The position numbers and the translations under genes are program-made. This document shows, one piece after another, positions 24,693 to 33,902 of a stretch of DNA of 54,247 nucleotides. A model generated the notes under the pieces. The model saw only the letters and a list, made by a program, of their open reading frames with translations, was not told the DNA's origin and did no database searches. This stretch comes from Lentisphaeria bacterium. Lineage in GTDB: Bacteria; Verrucomicrobiota; Lentisphaeria; Victivallales; Victivallaceae. Within the stretch, counting starts at the first letter, position 1. Each line of letters opens with the position of its first letter. Location: assembly GCA_017456285.1 (NCBI GenBank), contig JAFTJQ010000003.1:1-54247 (forward strand). The letters are read 5' to 3'.

Positions 24693-26072
24693 TCATTCAT
24701 TATCAATAATTTTATTTATCAGCATTTTAAGTTCTTCAAAAAGTTTTTGGGCTTCCTGTAAATCTACACTCTCAACTTGAAGCCGCAGAATTTGTTCCGT
24801 ATTAGATGGGCGAACCACAATCCAAGCGGTCGGAAATTCGATTTTTAAGCCGTCAAATCGGGAAATGTCGTAATTTTTGAAGTGCAGTGAGAGTTTCTCC
24901 ATTACCGTTTTTGCCATTGAGTGGTCGATATTAAATTTATCATTGAAGCCGTAATACTTCGGGAGTTGACCGACAATTTCCGCAATCGTTGCCCCCTGAT
25001 TAACGCTTAACATCTCCAAAATTAATGCCATTGCAGCAAAACTGTCACGACCGTAATGAATTTTGCCGTAAATTACTCCGCCGCAATTGCCTTCACCGCC
25101 GATTTCTGCATGTGATTTAAGCATGGCTTCCACGGAATTGATTTCGCCGACTTTGGCATAAACCACATTGCACCCGTAAGATTTAATAATGTCGCTCACC
25201 ATTTTGCCGGTTTGGAAATTAATTACCACATTGTCGCACTCACTCTGCTCAAGATAGTGTTCTACCGCCAAAGCTAAAGTGTAATGCGGCGATAAAATTC
25301 GCCCATTATTATCCACAATTGTCAGGCGGTCGCCGTCAGGGTCTTGGGCAAAACCGATGTCGCAAGAGAATTTTTTAACAGTTTCTGCCAACTCTCTCAA
25401 GCATTCGCCATTGGGTTCGGGAGTTCGTCTGAAATTGCCGTCGGCTTCACTGTTTATTGCAAAAACTTCGCATCCGAGTTCTCTTAAAAACTTTTCACTG
25501 TAAATTGCCCCGACGCCATTGCAGGGATCTAATGCCACTCGCAGTTTGCGATTTCTGATTGCCTCAATATCAATGTCGGAATTAAAAATTTTATCGGTAT
25601 GAATTTCAAATGCATTATCAAATTTTTCTACGCTTCTTAACAGCGATTCTTTAACAAAATTGAACTCGCCCTGACTGTAAATATCAAATAATTCCTCCGC
25701 CATAATTCGATCCAAAAAACAACCGCTGCCGTCGATGAATTTCAATGCATTAAACTCAATTCCATTGTGGCTCGCAGTAATCGCAATTCCGCCCTTGCCG
25801 CCCAAATGTGTAACCATTAATTGCAATGTCGGAGTCGGAACTATTCCTAAATTTACCACTTCACATCCGACCGCCAGCAAACCTGAACAGACTGCCATTT
25901 CAAACATTTCTCCGCTGCTTCTGGTATCCCGTCCGATAATTATTTTGCCGCCGCCCATGTAATCACCGAAAGCCGATGCCAAATTGCAAACCAATTTCGG
26001 GGTTAAACCTTGCCCCAGAATACCTCTGACGCCGCTCTCTGAAAATTTTAGGTTATGGATAAATTTTTTCAT
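24693..26072 (-). CDS. Phosphohexomutase (phosphoglucosamine/phosphomannomutase family)
   Basis: 459 residues of the alpha-D-phosphohexomutase superfamily, which moves phosphate between C1 and C6 of hexose phosphates. Four domains are recognisable. Active-site serine in AITASHNGIEFNALKF (~Ser104). Metal loop in FAQDPDGDRLTIVD (three Asp, ~235). Sugar loop GEGNCGGVIYGKIHYGRDS (~330). Phosphate-binding RPSNTEQILRLQVES (~425). The sequence does not decide between GlmM and ManB/PMM activity. The ATG overlaps the stop of the degenerate paralogue upstream by one base, and a HAD phosphatase follows. Confidence 0.88.
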   Translation of the reverse strand: MKKFIHNLKFSESGVRGILGQGLTPKLVCNLASAFGDYMGGGKIIIGRDTRSSGEMFEMAVCSGLLAVGCEVVNLGIVPTPTLQLMVTHLGGKGGIAITASHNGIEFNALKFIDGSGCFLDRIMAEELFDIYSQGEFNFVKESLLRSVEKFDNAFEIHTDKIFNSDIDIEAIRNRKLRVALDPCNGVGAIYSEKFLRELGCEVFAINSEADGNFRRTPEPNGECLRELAETVKKFSCDIGFAQDPDGDRLTIVDNNGRILSPHYTLALAVEHYLEQSECDNVVINFQTGKMVSDIIKSYGCNVVYAKVGEINSVEAMLKSHAEIGGEGNCGGVIYGKIHYGRDSFAAMALILEMLSVNQGATIAEIVGQLPKYYGFNDKFNIDHSMAKTVMEKLSLHFKNYDISRFDGLKIEFPTAWIVVRPSNTEQILRLQVESVDLQEAQKLFEELKMLINKIIDNE

Positions 26073-27442
26073 CAGAACTCCAATCTATTTTTGGCGAACC
26101 ACATTCGCTCTTCGGCAATTTTCTCGTCCGATGACTCTGAAATTAAGCGGATAATTTTGTCCGTACTTGAAAAACGGATACTTAAAAAACCGTCCTCAAA
26201 GTCAAATCTGATACCGTCTAATTCACTCACCTGACAGTTTTGAAATAAATTTTTGAAATTCCGCAACTTGGAGTAGCGATGTAATTTTTCGCTTCGAATT
26301 TCCATTTTTTTAATGAAAGTTTGCGGAAGTGCCGCGGCACTTTCGGATATTCGGCACTTCGTTTTTGCCAGTTTCTCCAAAAAGAAGCCGAGCATGTAAA
26401 AACCGTCAAATCCCGGAATCTCACGTCCGTAAGCAAATGACCCCGAACCGTCCCCACCTAAAAATGAGTTTAATAACGGCATTTTTTCGATAATATTGGC
26501 TTCGCCGACGGCAGTTTTTTCAATTTTCCGCTGATATTTTTCGGCGATTCGATCAATCATCGTACTGCTGCAAATATTGGTGCAAATGTATTCCGCGGAA
26601 GTGTCTTTGCTCAAAATATAATCCAACGCCAGCGGAAAGGTCATCTCCTCCGAAAGCGCATGCCCATTCTCGGTAACTATGGCAAGGCGGCTGACATCGC
26701 TATTAAAAACAATCCCGATATCCCCTGCAAGTTGTTCGATAACTGATGCAATAAACTTCCCGGTTTTTGCTGACGGTTCAGGATTTCGGGGGAGAATATC
26801 GCACTCACGCTCGGAATTAACCTTAATTACCTCTAAATTAAAAATTTCGCCGATCCTATCGACAAAGAAACTTCCGCAACCATTACAGCAATCAAAAATT
26901 ACCTTTAAATTAGCTTTCCGAATTGCCTCTGTATCGAAAAAATCACGCAGATAATCAAAATAAGAATCAATTTCAGACTGCTTAATCGGCGTGATTTTTT
27001 TGAGTTCATTTACGGAGACGTAATTAAAAATTTTGCTGTGATAAATATCGTAAAGCTCACGCCGTTCATTGCTGTTAAAATATTCACCGTCGCCATTAAA
27101 GGGGATGATTGAATTCCAGTTCGCATCCTGATGACCACCGGAAATTAAAAGTCCGCCTGCATAATTAAACTTTTTTATGATGAAGTGACAACACCCTGCA
27201 GGTAAAATTCCGCCGTCAACAATTTTTAACCCCATTGACAACAATGAGGAGATTACAGAATTATAGAGCATTTGAGATGATTTACGGTTGTCACGCCCAA
27301 GCAAAATCGGCTTGTCACAGGACTGAAAAAGCATTGCAAAGGCACAGGCGAAATCAGAAACGCTTGAAAGATCCAAGCCATTTCCGACCATTCCACGCAT
27401 TCCGGCAGTACCCAGCCGCAAAATTTTAGCAGATTTTTCCAT
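26072..27442 (-). CDS. Degenerate phosphohexomutase paralogue (probable pseudoenzyme)
   Basis: 456 residues, colinear with the neighbouring mutase along its whole length (GTAGMRGMVGNGLDLSSVSD at the start, RFSSTDKIIRLISES at the end). The catalytic loop TASHNG is here SGGHQD (within LLISGGHQDANWNSI), so the phosphoserine is replaced by Gly. The metal loop DPDGDR is here NSDVSR, losing two of three Asp ligands. The sugar loop reads GGDGSGSFAYGREIPG. The frame is intact, so this is not a recent pseudogene. It may be a regulatory or structural partner of the active enzyme. It overlaps that gene by one base and heads the operon. Confidence 0.85.
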   Translation of the reverse strand: MEKSAKILRLGTAGMRGMVGNGLDLSSVSDFACAFAMLFQSCDKPILLGRDNRKSSQMLYNSVISSLLSMGLKIVDGGILPAGCCHFIIKKFNYAGGLLISGGHQDANWNSIIPFNGDGEYFNSNERRELYDIYHSKIFNYVSVNELKKITPIKQSEIDSYFDYLRDFFDTEAIRKANLKVIFDCCNGCGSFFVDRIGEIFNLEVIKVNSERECDILPRNPEPSAKTGKFIASVIEQLAGDIGIVFNSDVSRLAIVTENGHALSEEMTFPLALDYILSKDTSAEYICTNICSSTMIDRIAEKYQRKIEKTAVGEANIIEKMPLLNSFLGGDGSGSFAYGREIPGFDGFYMLGFFLEKLAKTKCRISESAAALPQTFIKKMEIRSEKLHRYSKLRNFKNLFQNCQVSELDGIRFDFEDGFLSIRFSSTDKIIRLISESSDEKIAEERMWFAKNRLEF

Positions 27443-27478
27443 AAAACATTTTCCCCGATACTCTTTTAGTTCCTACAT

Positions 27479-27507
27479 AATGTAAATTCAAAATCGGTAA
27501 ATATCAA
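27479..27507 (-). promoter_or_regulatory. Promoter of the phosphohexomutase operon
   Basis: Minus strand: -35 TTGATA (27507-27502), 17-bp spacer, -10 TACATT (27484-27479), about 37 bp before the ATG at 27442. Five genes follow in the same direction with short gaps. Confidence 0.6.
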
Positions 27508-27531
27508 GCAAAAAAGCCTAAAAATTACTTT

Positions 27532-28356
27532 TTATTGCATAAATAATGCTTCAGTAAGTTTAATAAAATCATCAACCGTCAATTTGTCAGGACGAATTTC
27601 CAATGGCATATTGAGTTCGGCAAAGGCACTTTCGATTTTCTCTCTACCGTAAATTTTGCCCAAAACTTTGCCCATCTGCTTTCTGCGTTGTTCAAAGGCA
27701 TGCTTGACCAATTTGGATAAGTGCTTAATTAATTTGGGGCTCGGCAGTTCGCTTTTCAGCTCAAATGAGACAATCGCTGAATCAACTTTCGGCGGCGGAT
27801 AAAAAACTTCAGGCGGCACAATCCGCAAAATTTTAACATCGTAAAGCAGTTGGGTACGGACACTCAATGACCCGTAATTTTTTATCCCCGGTACTGCGGC
27901 AAGGCGTTGTCCCATCTCTTTTTGAAGCATGAAAACCATTCGCTTCGGAGGATTATTAACTTCGAGAAGCCGAGCGATAAAGACACTGCTTATGGCGTAC
28001 GGCAAATTAGCAACGGCGTAATAATCGCCGAATGATGCAGTCAATTCGTCCAAATCGACTTTGCAGGCATCGGATTCGATCAAATTGAAGTTATCACTAC
28101 CGAAGTTTTTTCGCAGATAATCCGCCAAGCGGTGATCGTATTCAATCGCAGTAACATCCGCCCCCTTTTCAAGCATAAGTTCCGTCAAAACCCCGAAACC
28201 CGGTCCGGTCTCCAAAATTTTGTCGCCCTCCTTTATCCCGGAACTTCTGACAATATATTCCAATAGATTATTATCCTGCAAAAAATTCTGCCCCAGCCCG
28301 CGTCCGGGACGCATGTCCATTGATTCTAAAGTTTTCAGTAATTTTTCTTTGTTCAT
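27532..28356 (-). CDS. rsmA: 16S rRNA dimethyladenosine transferase
   Basis: Methylates the two adjacent adenosines near the 3' end of 16S rRNA late in 30S assembly, using SAM. 274 residues from the ATG at 28356 (SD AGGA); a TTG two codons earlier is also possible. Motifs: GQNFLQDNNLLEYIV, SAM motif I LETGPGFGVLTELML, acidic loop AIEYDHRLADYL, and catalytic VANLPYAISSVFIARLLE (NLPY). C-terminal helical domain ends KLTVDDFIKLTEA. Also called ksgA. nfo lies 80 bp upstream on the same strand. Confidence 0.96.
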   Translation of the reverse strand: MNKEKLLKTLESMDMRPGRGLGQNFLQDNNLLEYIVRSSGIKEGDKILETGPGFGVLTELMLEKGADVTAIEYDHRLADYLRKNFGSDNFNLIESDACKVDLDELTASFGDYYAVANLPYAISSVFIARLLEVNNPPKRMVFMLQKEMGQRLAAVPGIKNYGSLSVRTQLLYDVKILRIVPPEVFYPPPKVDSAIVSFELKSELPSPKLIKHLSKLVKHAFEQRRKQMGKVLGKIYGREKIESAFAELNMPLEIRPDKLTVDDFIKLTEALFMQ

Positions 28357-28436
28357 AGTCAAATATTCCTAATCTTTTGCCTGATAATATAACACAGAAT
28401 TTGAGTTTTTCAATCTATTTTGCAGTTGATTAAAAA

Positions 28437-29279
28437 CTATTTTTGATAGGAATAAAGAAGTTTTATCTCTTCCGCCCACTTGGATTCATCAATCGTTTCC
28501 AAAATCAGTGGAATATTATCAAACCGTTCATCCTGCATGATTCGCTCAAAAACTTGAAATCCTAATTCTCCCTCGCCGATTGAGTGGTGGCGATCCAAAT
28601 GCTTGCCAAGCGTGCCTTTTGAATCATTTAAGTGCATGCCTTTCAAGTATTTAATGCCGATTAAACGCTCAAACTCCCTGAAGGTCCAATCGTAATTTTC
28701 AGGGGTTTTCAAATCATAACCTGCCGCATAGGCGTGGCAAGTATCAATGCAGATTCCAACCCTATCGGTATCGCCGATGTATTCTAAAAGTCGAGCCAAA
28801 TGCTCAAAAGAGTAACCGACATTGCTTCCCTGACCTGCGGTATTCTCGATGACCAATGTGACATCAGGTACTTCGGCAAGGGCGACTTTAACCCCGTCGG
28901 CAATGAGTTTCAAGCAGTCGTTTTCACTGATTAATTTCAGGTGGCTGCCGGGGTGGAAATTCAGGAGTTTAATTCCCAGTTGCTGACAACGTTTTGCCTC
29001 ACCGATAAAAGAATCCAGTGATTGCTTACGCTTGGTGTCATCGGCATTGCCGAGGTTAATCAAATAACTGTCATGTGCTAAAATTTTATCACCTGAATAA
29101 TTCAAGTCGGCACAATTTTTTTTAAATTCTGTAATATTTTTTTCCGTCAGTTCCGAAGCAAACCATTGCCGTTGATTTTTAGTAAAAAGAGCAAAAGCCT
29201 TTGCCCCAATCGCCGCTGCATTTAACGGAGCATTCTCGACTCCTCCCGAAGCACTTACATGTGCGCCGACAAATTTCAT
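28437..29279 (-). CDS. nfo: Endonuclease IV (AP endonuclease)
   Basis: Zinc-dependent endonuclease that cleaves 5' to abasic sites in base excision repair. 280 residues, the usual length. MKFVGAHVSASGGVENAPLN holds the first His. Further metal ligands fall in LNFHPGSHL (~109), VIENTAGQGSNVGY (Glu ~144), GICIDTCHAYAAGYD (~180), HLNDSKGTLGKHLDRHHSIG (~215-235) and LILETIDE (~262). Translation start ATG 29279 follows GAGAGGTG. It diverges from serC. Confidence 0.96.
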   Translation of the reverse strand: MKFVGAHVSASGGVENAPLNAAAIGAKAFALFTKNQRQWFASELTEKNITEFKKNCADLNYSGDKILAHDSYLINLGNADDTKRKQSLDSFIGEAKRCQQLGIKLLNFHPGSHLKLISENDCLKLIADGVKVALAEVPDVTLVIENTAGQGSNVGYSFEHLARLLEYIGDTDRVGICIDTCHAYAAGYDLKTPENYDWTFREFERLIGIKYLKGMHLNDSKGTLGKHLDRHHSIGEGELGFQVFERIMQDERFDNIPLILETIDESKWAEEIKLLYSYQK

Positions 29280-29418
29280 ATATCACCTCTCTCGTTTGTC
29301 AATAAATTAATCATACAGTAATTTAACAACAATTATGTTAAAATACAAGTTGAAATTGAAAAAAAGCGGCAAAGTTGTATTTTTTTGTGAATTTAGATAT
29401 TTTTTTATCGAATTAAGA

Positions 29419-29446
29419 TTGAAATTTTCAATTTTTGTGATAAATT
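29419..29446 (+). promoter_or_regulatory. Promoter of serC
   Basis: -35 TTGAAA (29419-29424), 16-bp spacer, -10 TAAATT (29441-29446), 48 bp before the serC ATG. The -35 lies in a TTGAAATTTTCAA palindrome, which may or may not be functional. Confidence 0.55.
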
Positions 29447-29493
29447 ATAGTAGCTGTATTATTTTTTTTAATTTAACAACAGGAGATTTGAAT

Positions 29494-30564
29494 ATGGCAG
29501 TTTATAATTTCAGTGCAGGTCCGGCTGTACTTCCCAAAAAAGTAATGGAGAGAGCTCAGGCTGAATTTTGTAATTACAAGGATTCAGGTTGCGGAGTTAT
29601 GGAGTTATCTCACCGCGGTAAACTTTATGAGCCGATCATTCAACGTGCAGAAGCAAATGTTCGTGAACTTATGAATATCAGTGATGACTATGCAGTGCTT
29701 TTCGTTCAGGGCGGTGCCAGCATGCAGTTTGCAATGCTCGCAATGAACTTGCTCAACGGCGGAACTGCAAACTATGCAGATACCGGTGTTTGGGGTGCTA
29801 AAGCCGCTAAAGAGGCTAAACTTTTCGGTAACGTAAATATCTGCTGCTCAAGCAAAGAGTCAAAATATGACCACATTCCTGCTTTCGATACTTGGAATTT
29901 AGTTGACAATGCGGCATATTTGCACATCACCAGCAACAATACAGTTGCAGGTACTCAGTATCGTACTTTCCCGAAAACTGACGCTCCCTTGATTTCTGAT
30001 ATGTCAAGTGACATTATGTCAAGAGTTATCAACGTAAATGATTTCGGTATGATCTACGCAGGCGCACAGAAGAATTTGGGCCCGAGCGGTGTTGCTTTGG
30101 TAATTATCCGCAAGGATTTAATGGAGAGAGTTCAACCTAATGTTCCGACCATGCTCCGTTACACCACCTACTTCGAAAATGGTTCAATGTTCAATACACC
30201 TCCGACCTATTCAGTTTACATGCTTGCACTTGTAACTGATTACTTCAAGGAACTCGGCGGTATTGCTGCTATCGAAAAAATCAATGAGAAAAAAGCCGCT
30301 ATGCTTTATGACTACTTGGATAGCACCAGTTTCTACAATACTCCGGTACAGAAAGATAGCCGCAGTTTGATGAACGTTGTTTTCCGTACTCCGAGTGATG
30401 AACTCGATGCTAAATTTGTTGCCGAAGCTCGTGCAAACGGCTTGACTGACTTAAAAGGACACCGTTTGGTAGGCGGCTGCCGTGCAAGTATCTACAATGC
30501 AATGCCGGTTGAAGGCGTTGAAGCTCTTATCAAGTTCATGAAAGAATTTGAAGCTGCTAACTAA
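29494..30564 (+). CDS. serC: Phosphoserine aminotransferase
   Basis: PLP enzyme converting 3-phosphohydroxypyruvate and glutamate to phosphoserine in serine synthesis (also used in pyridoxine synthesis in some bacteria). 356 residues from ATG 29494, which follows CAGGAGA; the longer frame beginning at 29335 has no ribosome-binding site. Motifs: YNFSAGPAVLPKKVMERAQA, GVMELSHRGKLYEPI, FVQGGASMQFAM, SDMSSDIMSR (PLP Asp) and YAGAQKNLGPSGVALVI, where the AQKN lysine forms the Schiff base. A strong terminator follows. Confidence 0.97.
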   Translation: MAVYNFSAGPAVLPKKVMERAQAEFCNYKDSGCGVMELSHRGKLYEPIIQRAEANVRELMNISDDYAVLFVQGGASMQFAMLAMNLLNGGTANYADTGVWGAKAAKEAKLFGNVNICCSSKESKYDHIPAFDTWNLVDNAAYLHITSNNTVAGTQYRTFPKTDAPLISDMSSDIMSRVINVNDFGMIYAGAQKNLGPSGVALVIIRKDLMERVQPNVPTMLRYTTYFENGSMFNTPPTYSVYMLALVTDYFKELGGIAAIEKINEKKAAMLYDYLDSTSFYNTPVQKDSRSLMNVVFRTPSDELDAKFVAEARANGLTDLKGHRLVGGCRASIYNAMPVEGVEALIKFMKEFEAAN

Positions 30565-30587
30565 TTAATCAGCAATAATTTAGAAAT

Positions 30588-30623
30588 GGCTGTTGCGATT
30601 TTTTCGCAATAGCCGTTTTTTTT
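30588..30623 (+). terminator. Terminator of serC
   Basis: GGCT-TTGCG pairs with CGCAA-AGCC around an ATTTTTT loop, followed by eight Ts. This is a strong rho-independent signal, and its loop is also U-rich. Confidence 0.85.
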
Positions 30624-30675
30624 GCTTTCATTCAAAAAATAGAATTTAAGCGGACACGCAAAGCTGCTTAAAAGT

Positions 30676-30713
30676 GTGCCAAATTGTCGCACTTTTTGTG
30701 TCAATTTGTCGCA
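30676..30713 (+). promoter_or_regulatory. Two 17-bp direct repeats upstream of clpB
   Basis: GTGCCAAATTGTCGCAC and GTGTCAATTTGTCGCAG differ at only three positions and repeat with a 22-bp period (two helical turns), 35-70 bp upstream of the clpB -35. This arrangement is usual for a dimeric regulator binding twice on one DNA face. It is not CIRCE and not a sigma-32 element. Confidence 0.45.
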
Positions 30714-30747
30714 GTAGAAATTACTATTTTCAATTTCTCTTTTCGAT

Positions 30748-30775
30748 TTGCATTTTTTTGAGGGAAGACTATCTT
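30748..30775 (+). promoter_or_regulatory. Candidate clpB promoter
   Basis: -35 TTGCAT (30748-30753), 16-bp spacer, -10 TATCTT (30770-30775), leaving about a 70-nt leader before the ATG at 30851. The -10 is weak (four of six matches). Confidence 0.4.
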
Positions 30776-30850
30776 ATATTAAGATTTTGGAATGATAGTT
30801 GCTTACTTAAAAATAAAAAACAACTTATCACTGAAAAAGGAGAGCAAACT

Positions 30851-33442
30851 ATGAACATTGAAAAATTTACCAACAAAAGCAAAGAAGCGTTGCTCGCTTC
30901 TCAAACAATTGCACAGGAATATCAAAACTCTGAATTGCTTAATTTGCATTTGCTTGCTGCATTGCTTAAACAAACAGACGGGTTAACACCCTCGATCATC
31001 GAGAAACTTGGCTTAAGCACCCAACTTTTTGAGAAAAAAGTAACCGATGAACTCGCAAAACTCCCGAAAGTCAGCGGGGCGGCGGAGCTTTATCAGTCAA
31101 AAGAATTTGCAAATCTTTTGCAAACTGCAATGAAAGAAGCCGCCGCCATGCACGACGAATATGTCAGTGTCGAGCATTTACTGCTTGCCATGCTTAATGG
31201 CGGAAGTTCTTCCGAAAAAGTTTTTGCAGAATATGCGGTTAATAAAGATAAAATGCTGCAAGCCTTGCAGAGCGTCAGAGGTAATCAAAGGGTTACATCA
31301 GCCGACCCGGAGGGAACATTTGAGGCATTGAAAAAGTATGCCAAAGATTTAACTCTTTTGGCAATGCAGGACAAAATTGACCCCGTTATCGGCAGAGATG
31401 AGGAGATTCGCAGAGTAACTCAAATTCTCTCTCGCCGAACTAAAAATAATCCCGTTTTAATCGGTGAACCCGGAGTAGGCAAAACTGCCATTGTCGAGGG
31501 GCTTGCCCGTCGTATTGTCCGCGGAGATGTCCCGGAGAGTTTGAAAAATCGTCGGCTTTTGGCATTGGACATGGGGGCATTGATTGCCGGAGCGAAGTAT
31601 CGCGGTGAATTTGAGGAGCGTCTGAAAGCGGTTTTAAAAGAGGTAACAAGTGCAGAGGGGCAGATAATTTTGTTCATTGACGAACTTCACACCGTTGTCG
31701 GGGCGGGGGCAAGCGAGGGGTCTATGGATGCAGGAAATCTCCTTAAGCCGATGTTGGCAAGAGGGGAATTACACTGTGTCGGAGCAACCACGCTGGATGA
31801 ATATCGCAAATACATTGAAAAAGATGCGGCTTTGGAACGCAGATTTCAGAGTGTTTTAGTCAATCCTCCCTCAATTGAAGATACAATTTCTATTTTGCGA
31901 GGGCTTAAGGAGCGTTATGAAATTCACCATGGCGTAAAGTTGCGTGACAGTGCTTTGATTGCGGCGGCGGTGCTTTCTGACAAATACATTGCGGATAGAT
32001 TTCTCCCTGACAAAGCAATTGACCTGGTCGATGAAGCCGCAGCAGTTCTGCGTACGGAAATTGAGAGTTCTCCGATCGAACTTGACGAGAATGAGCGTCG
32101 GGTAATGCAGCTCGAAATCGAGATTGCCGGACTCAAAAAAGAGAAAGATGAAGCCTCTAAAAAAAGACGGCAAACTCTGGAAAATGAGGCCGCTCAACTC
32201 AAAGAAGAGGGCAAAGTCCTGCGTGCAAAATATGAAAATGAGAAAAAAGCAATTGCCGACTTGAGAAATTTGAGAGAAAACTTGGATAATGCCAAAACTC
32301 AATTGGAAAAAGCTGAAAGAGATTACAACTTGGAGCGTTCAGCCGAACTTAAGCACGGAATTATTCCGAAATTGGAGCAGGATATTGCCGCGGCTGAGGA
32401 GGCTTTGAAAAATTCAGGAGATAATAAATTACTCAAAGAAGAGGTAAGCGAGGAGGATATTGCCGCAATTGTCAGCCGCTGGACTCACATTCCTGTCAAT
32501 AAACTTATTCAAAGTGAAAAAATTAAACTGCTTGCCTTGGCAGATCATTTGCATGAGCGTTTAATCGGACAGGACGAGGCGGTGCAAGCTGTTTCCGATG
32601 CTGTTTTGCGGGCAAGAGCAGGGCTAAAAGACCCTAATCGCCCGATTGCTTCATTCATCTTTCTCGGGCCGACCGGAGTGGGAAAAACTGAACTTGCAAA
32701 GGCTTTAGCGGAGAATCTTTTTGATGACGAGAGGTCAATGGTCAGAATCGATATGTCAGAATACATGGAGAAATTCAGTGTATCAAGACTGGTCGGTGCG
32801 CCTCCGGGATATGTCGGGTACGAGGAGGGCGGTCAATTAACTGAAGCAGTCAGACGGCGTCCCTATACGGTGGTGCTTTTCGACGAAATCGAGAAAGCTC
32901 ACAGCGATGTTTTCAATATTCTGCTTCAGATTTTGGAGGACGGAATTGTTACCGATTCGCAGGGACGGACGGTCAGTTTCAAAAACACCATTATCATTAT
33001 GACCAGCAATATCGGCAGTAATTACATTCTGGAACAGCAGGGAAAAAAGAGCGATGAGGAGATAAAAGAAGTCTTGACTAACGAATTGCACAAGTATTTC
33101 CGCCCGGAATTTTTGAATCGTGTCGATGAGATATTGAACTTCCATGCATTAAGTCAAAATGATATTGTCAGAATTGTCGATATTCAACTCAAAAAATTCG
33201 CCGATAAACTGCGTGATAATAATATTGAATTGCAAATTGATGATGAGGCAAAACTCTATTTGGCAGAGCAAGGTTACGATATTGCATTCGGGGCGAGACC
33301 GCTCAAGCGGACGATTATTAAATTACTGGAGACACCGGTATCACGCATGCTTATTGCCGGAGATTTGATTAGCGGCGATAAACTCCATATTTCCTTAAAT
33401 GATAATGACTTAAAATTTCAGGCAGAGAAAGGAAATAATTAA
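30851..33442 (+). CDS. clpB: ClpB protein disaggregase
   Basis: Hexameric AAA+ chaperone that works with DnaK to extract proteins from aggregates. 863 residues from ATG 30851 (AAGGAGAG upstream); the frame upstream to 30674 is non-coding leader. Order: N-domain ([18 protein letters not shown]...), NBD1 with Walker [10 protein letters not shown] (~203) and [15 protein letters not shown], the M-domain coiled coil (~410-520, rich in KEKDEA and ENEAAQ segments), and NBD2 with GPTGVGKTE (~605) and [11 protein letters not shown]. The full M-domain separates it from ClpA/ClpC. Confidence 0.97.
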   Translation: MNIEKFTNKSKEALLASQTIAQEYQNSELLNLHLLAALLKQTDGLTPSIIEKLGLSTQLFEKKVTDELAKLPKVSGAAELYQSKEFANLLQTAMKEAAAMHDEYVSVEHLLLAMLNGGSSSEKVFAEYAVNKDKMLQALQSVRGNQRVTSADPEGTFEALKKYAKDLTLLAMQDKIDPVIGRDEEIRRVTQILSRRTKNNPVLIGEPGVGKTAIVEGLARRIVRGDVPESLKNRRLLALDMGALIAGAKYRGEFEERLKAVLKEVTSAEGQIILFIDELHTVVGAGASEGSMDAGNLLKPMLARGELHCVGATTLDEYRKYIEKDAALERRFQSVLVNPPSIEDTISILRGLKERYEIHHGVKLRDSALIAAAVLSDKYIADRFLPDKAIDLVDEAAAVLRTEIESSPIELDENERRVMQLEIEIAGLKKEKDEASKKRRQTLENEAAQLKEEGKVLRAKYENEKKAIADLRNLRENLDNAKTQLEKAERDYNLERSAELKHGIIPKLEQDIAAAEEALKNSGDNKLLKEEVSEEDIAAIVSRWTHIPVNKLIQSEKIKLLALADHLHERLIGQDEAVQAVSDAVLRARAGLKDPNRPIASFIFLGPTGVGKTELAKALAENLFDDERSMVRIDMSEYMEKFSVSRLVGAPPGYVGYEEGGQLTEAVRRRPYTVVLFDEIEKAHSDVFNILLQILEDGIVTDSQGRTVSFKNTIIIMTSNIGSNYILEQQGKKSDEEIKEVLTNELHKYFRPEFLNRVDEILNFHALSQNDIVRIVDIQLKKFADKLRDNNIELQIDDEAKLYLAEQGYDIAFGARPLKRTIIKLLETPVSRMLIAGDLISGDKLHISLNDNDLKFQAEKGNN

Positions 33443-33460
33443 AAAATATGAACATAAAAC

Positions 33461-33488
33461 TTGACTTTTTAAAAAAATGTGATATATT
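33461..33488 (+). promoter_or_regulatory. Promoter of the CBM48 gene
   Basis: -35 TTGACT (33461-33466), 16-bp spacer, -10 TATATT (33483-33488), 35 bp before the ATG. It is one of the best sigma-70 matches in the window and begins 18 bp after the clpB stop. Confidence 0.7.
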
Positions 33489-33522
33489 AAAAGACACTTT
33501 TTATAAAAATAAGGAGGTTATT

Positions 33523-33834
33523 ATGGCTAAGGCGAAGGCCTGTTGTGCCGCAACTAAAAAAAGCGGAGCAACAAAAAAGCGGGTTGTTTTCAAATTAAAT
33601 ACTGAAGCAGGCAAAATTGTCAGTGTTGCCGGGTCATTCAATGATTGGGATGACAAAGCAAAGTACTTAGTTGACAAAAATAATACCGGCGAATATGTTG
33701 GAATTTTGATGTTGGCGCCCGGTGTTTATGAGTACAAGTTTGTTATCGATGGTGTCTGGCATTTAGACGAGAATAACTCAAATTTCTCTCCCAATGATTT
33801 TGGTACTTTGAATAGCGTAATCGAAGTTAAATAA
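33523..33834 (+). CDS. Stand-alone glycogen-binding (CBM48/isoamylase-N-like) domain protein
   Basis: 103 residues from ATG 33523, placed after AAGGAGG; the longer frame from 33448 covers the promoter and is discarded. A short Lys/Ala/Cys-rich lead (MAKAKACCAATKKSGATKKR) precedes one domain with VVFKLNTEAGKIVSVAGSFN, DWDDKAKYL, PGVYEYKFVIDGVWHLDENN and a final LNSVIEVK. These are the signatures of the AMPK-beta type glycogen-binding fold. There is no catalytic domain. It has a strong promoter and its own terminator, so it is probably well expressed. It may tether to glycogen or act in envelope or storage regulation; the role is unknown. Confidence 0.85.
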   Translation: MAKAKACCAATKKSGATKKRVVFKLNTEAGKIVSVAGSFNDWDDKAKYLVDKNNTGEYVGILMLAPGVYEYKFVIDGVWHLDENNSNFSPNDFGTLNSVIEVK

Positions 33835-33847
33835 TTATTGGATGCAG

Positions 33848-33890
33848 CAAAGCTCAAAGCTGATTAAATCGGTTTTGAGCTTTTTTATTT
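33848..33890 (+). terminator. Terminator of the CBM48 gene
   Basis: AAGCTCAAA (33850-33858) pairs with TTTTGAGCTT (33873-33882) and is followed by a T-run (33881-33890). Confidence 0.8.
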
Positions 33891-33902
33891 ATCAAAAACA
33901 CC

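Noticed and set aside
30660-30850. CIRCE or sigma-32 control of clpB
   Set aside because: No TTAGCACTC-N9-GAGTGCTAA and no CCCCAT-type -10 element is present.
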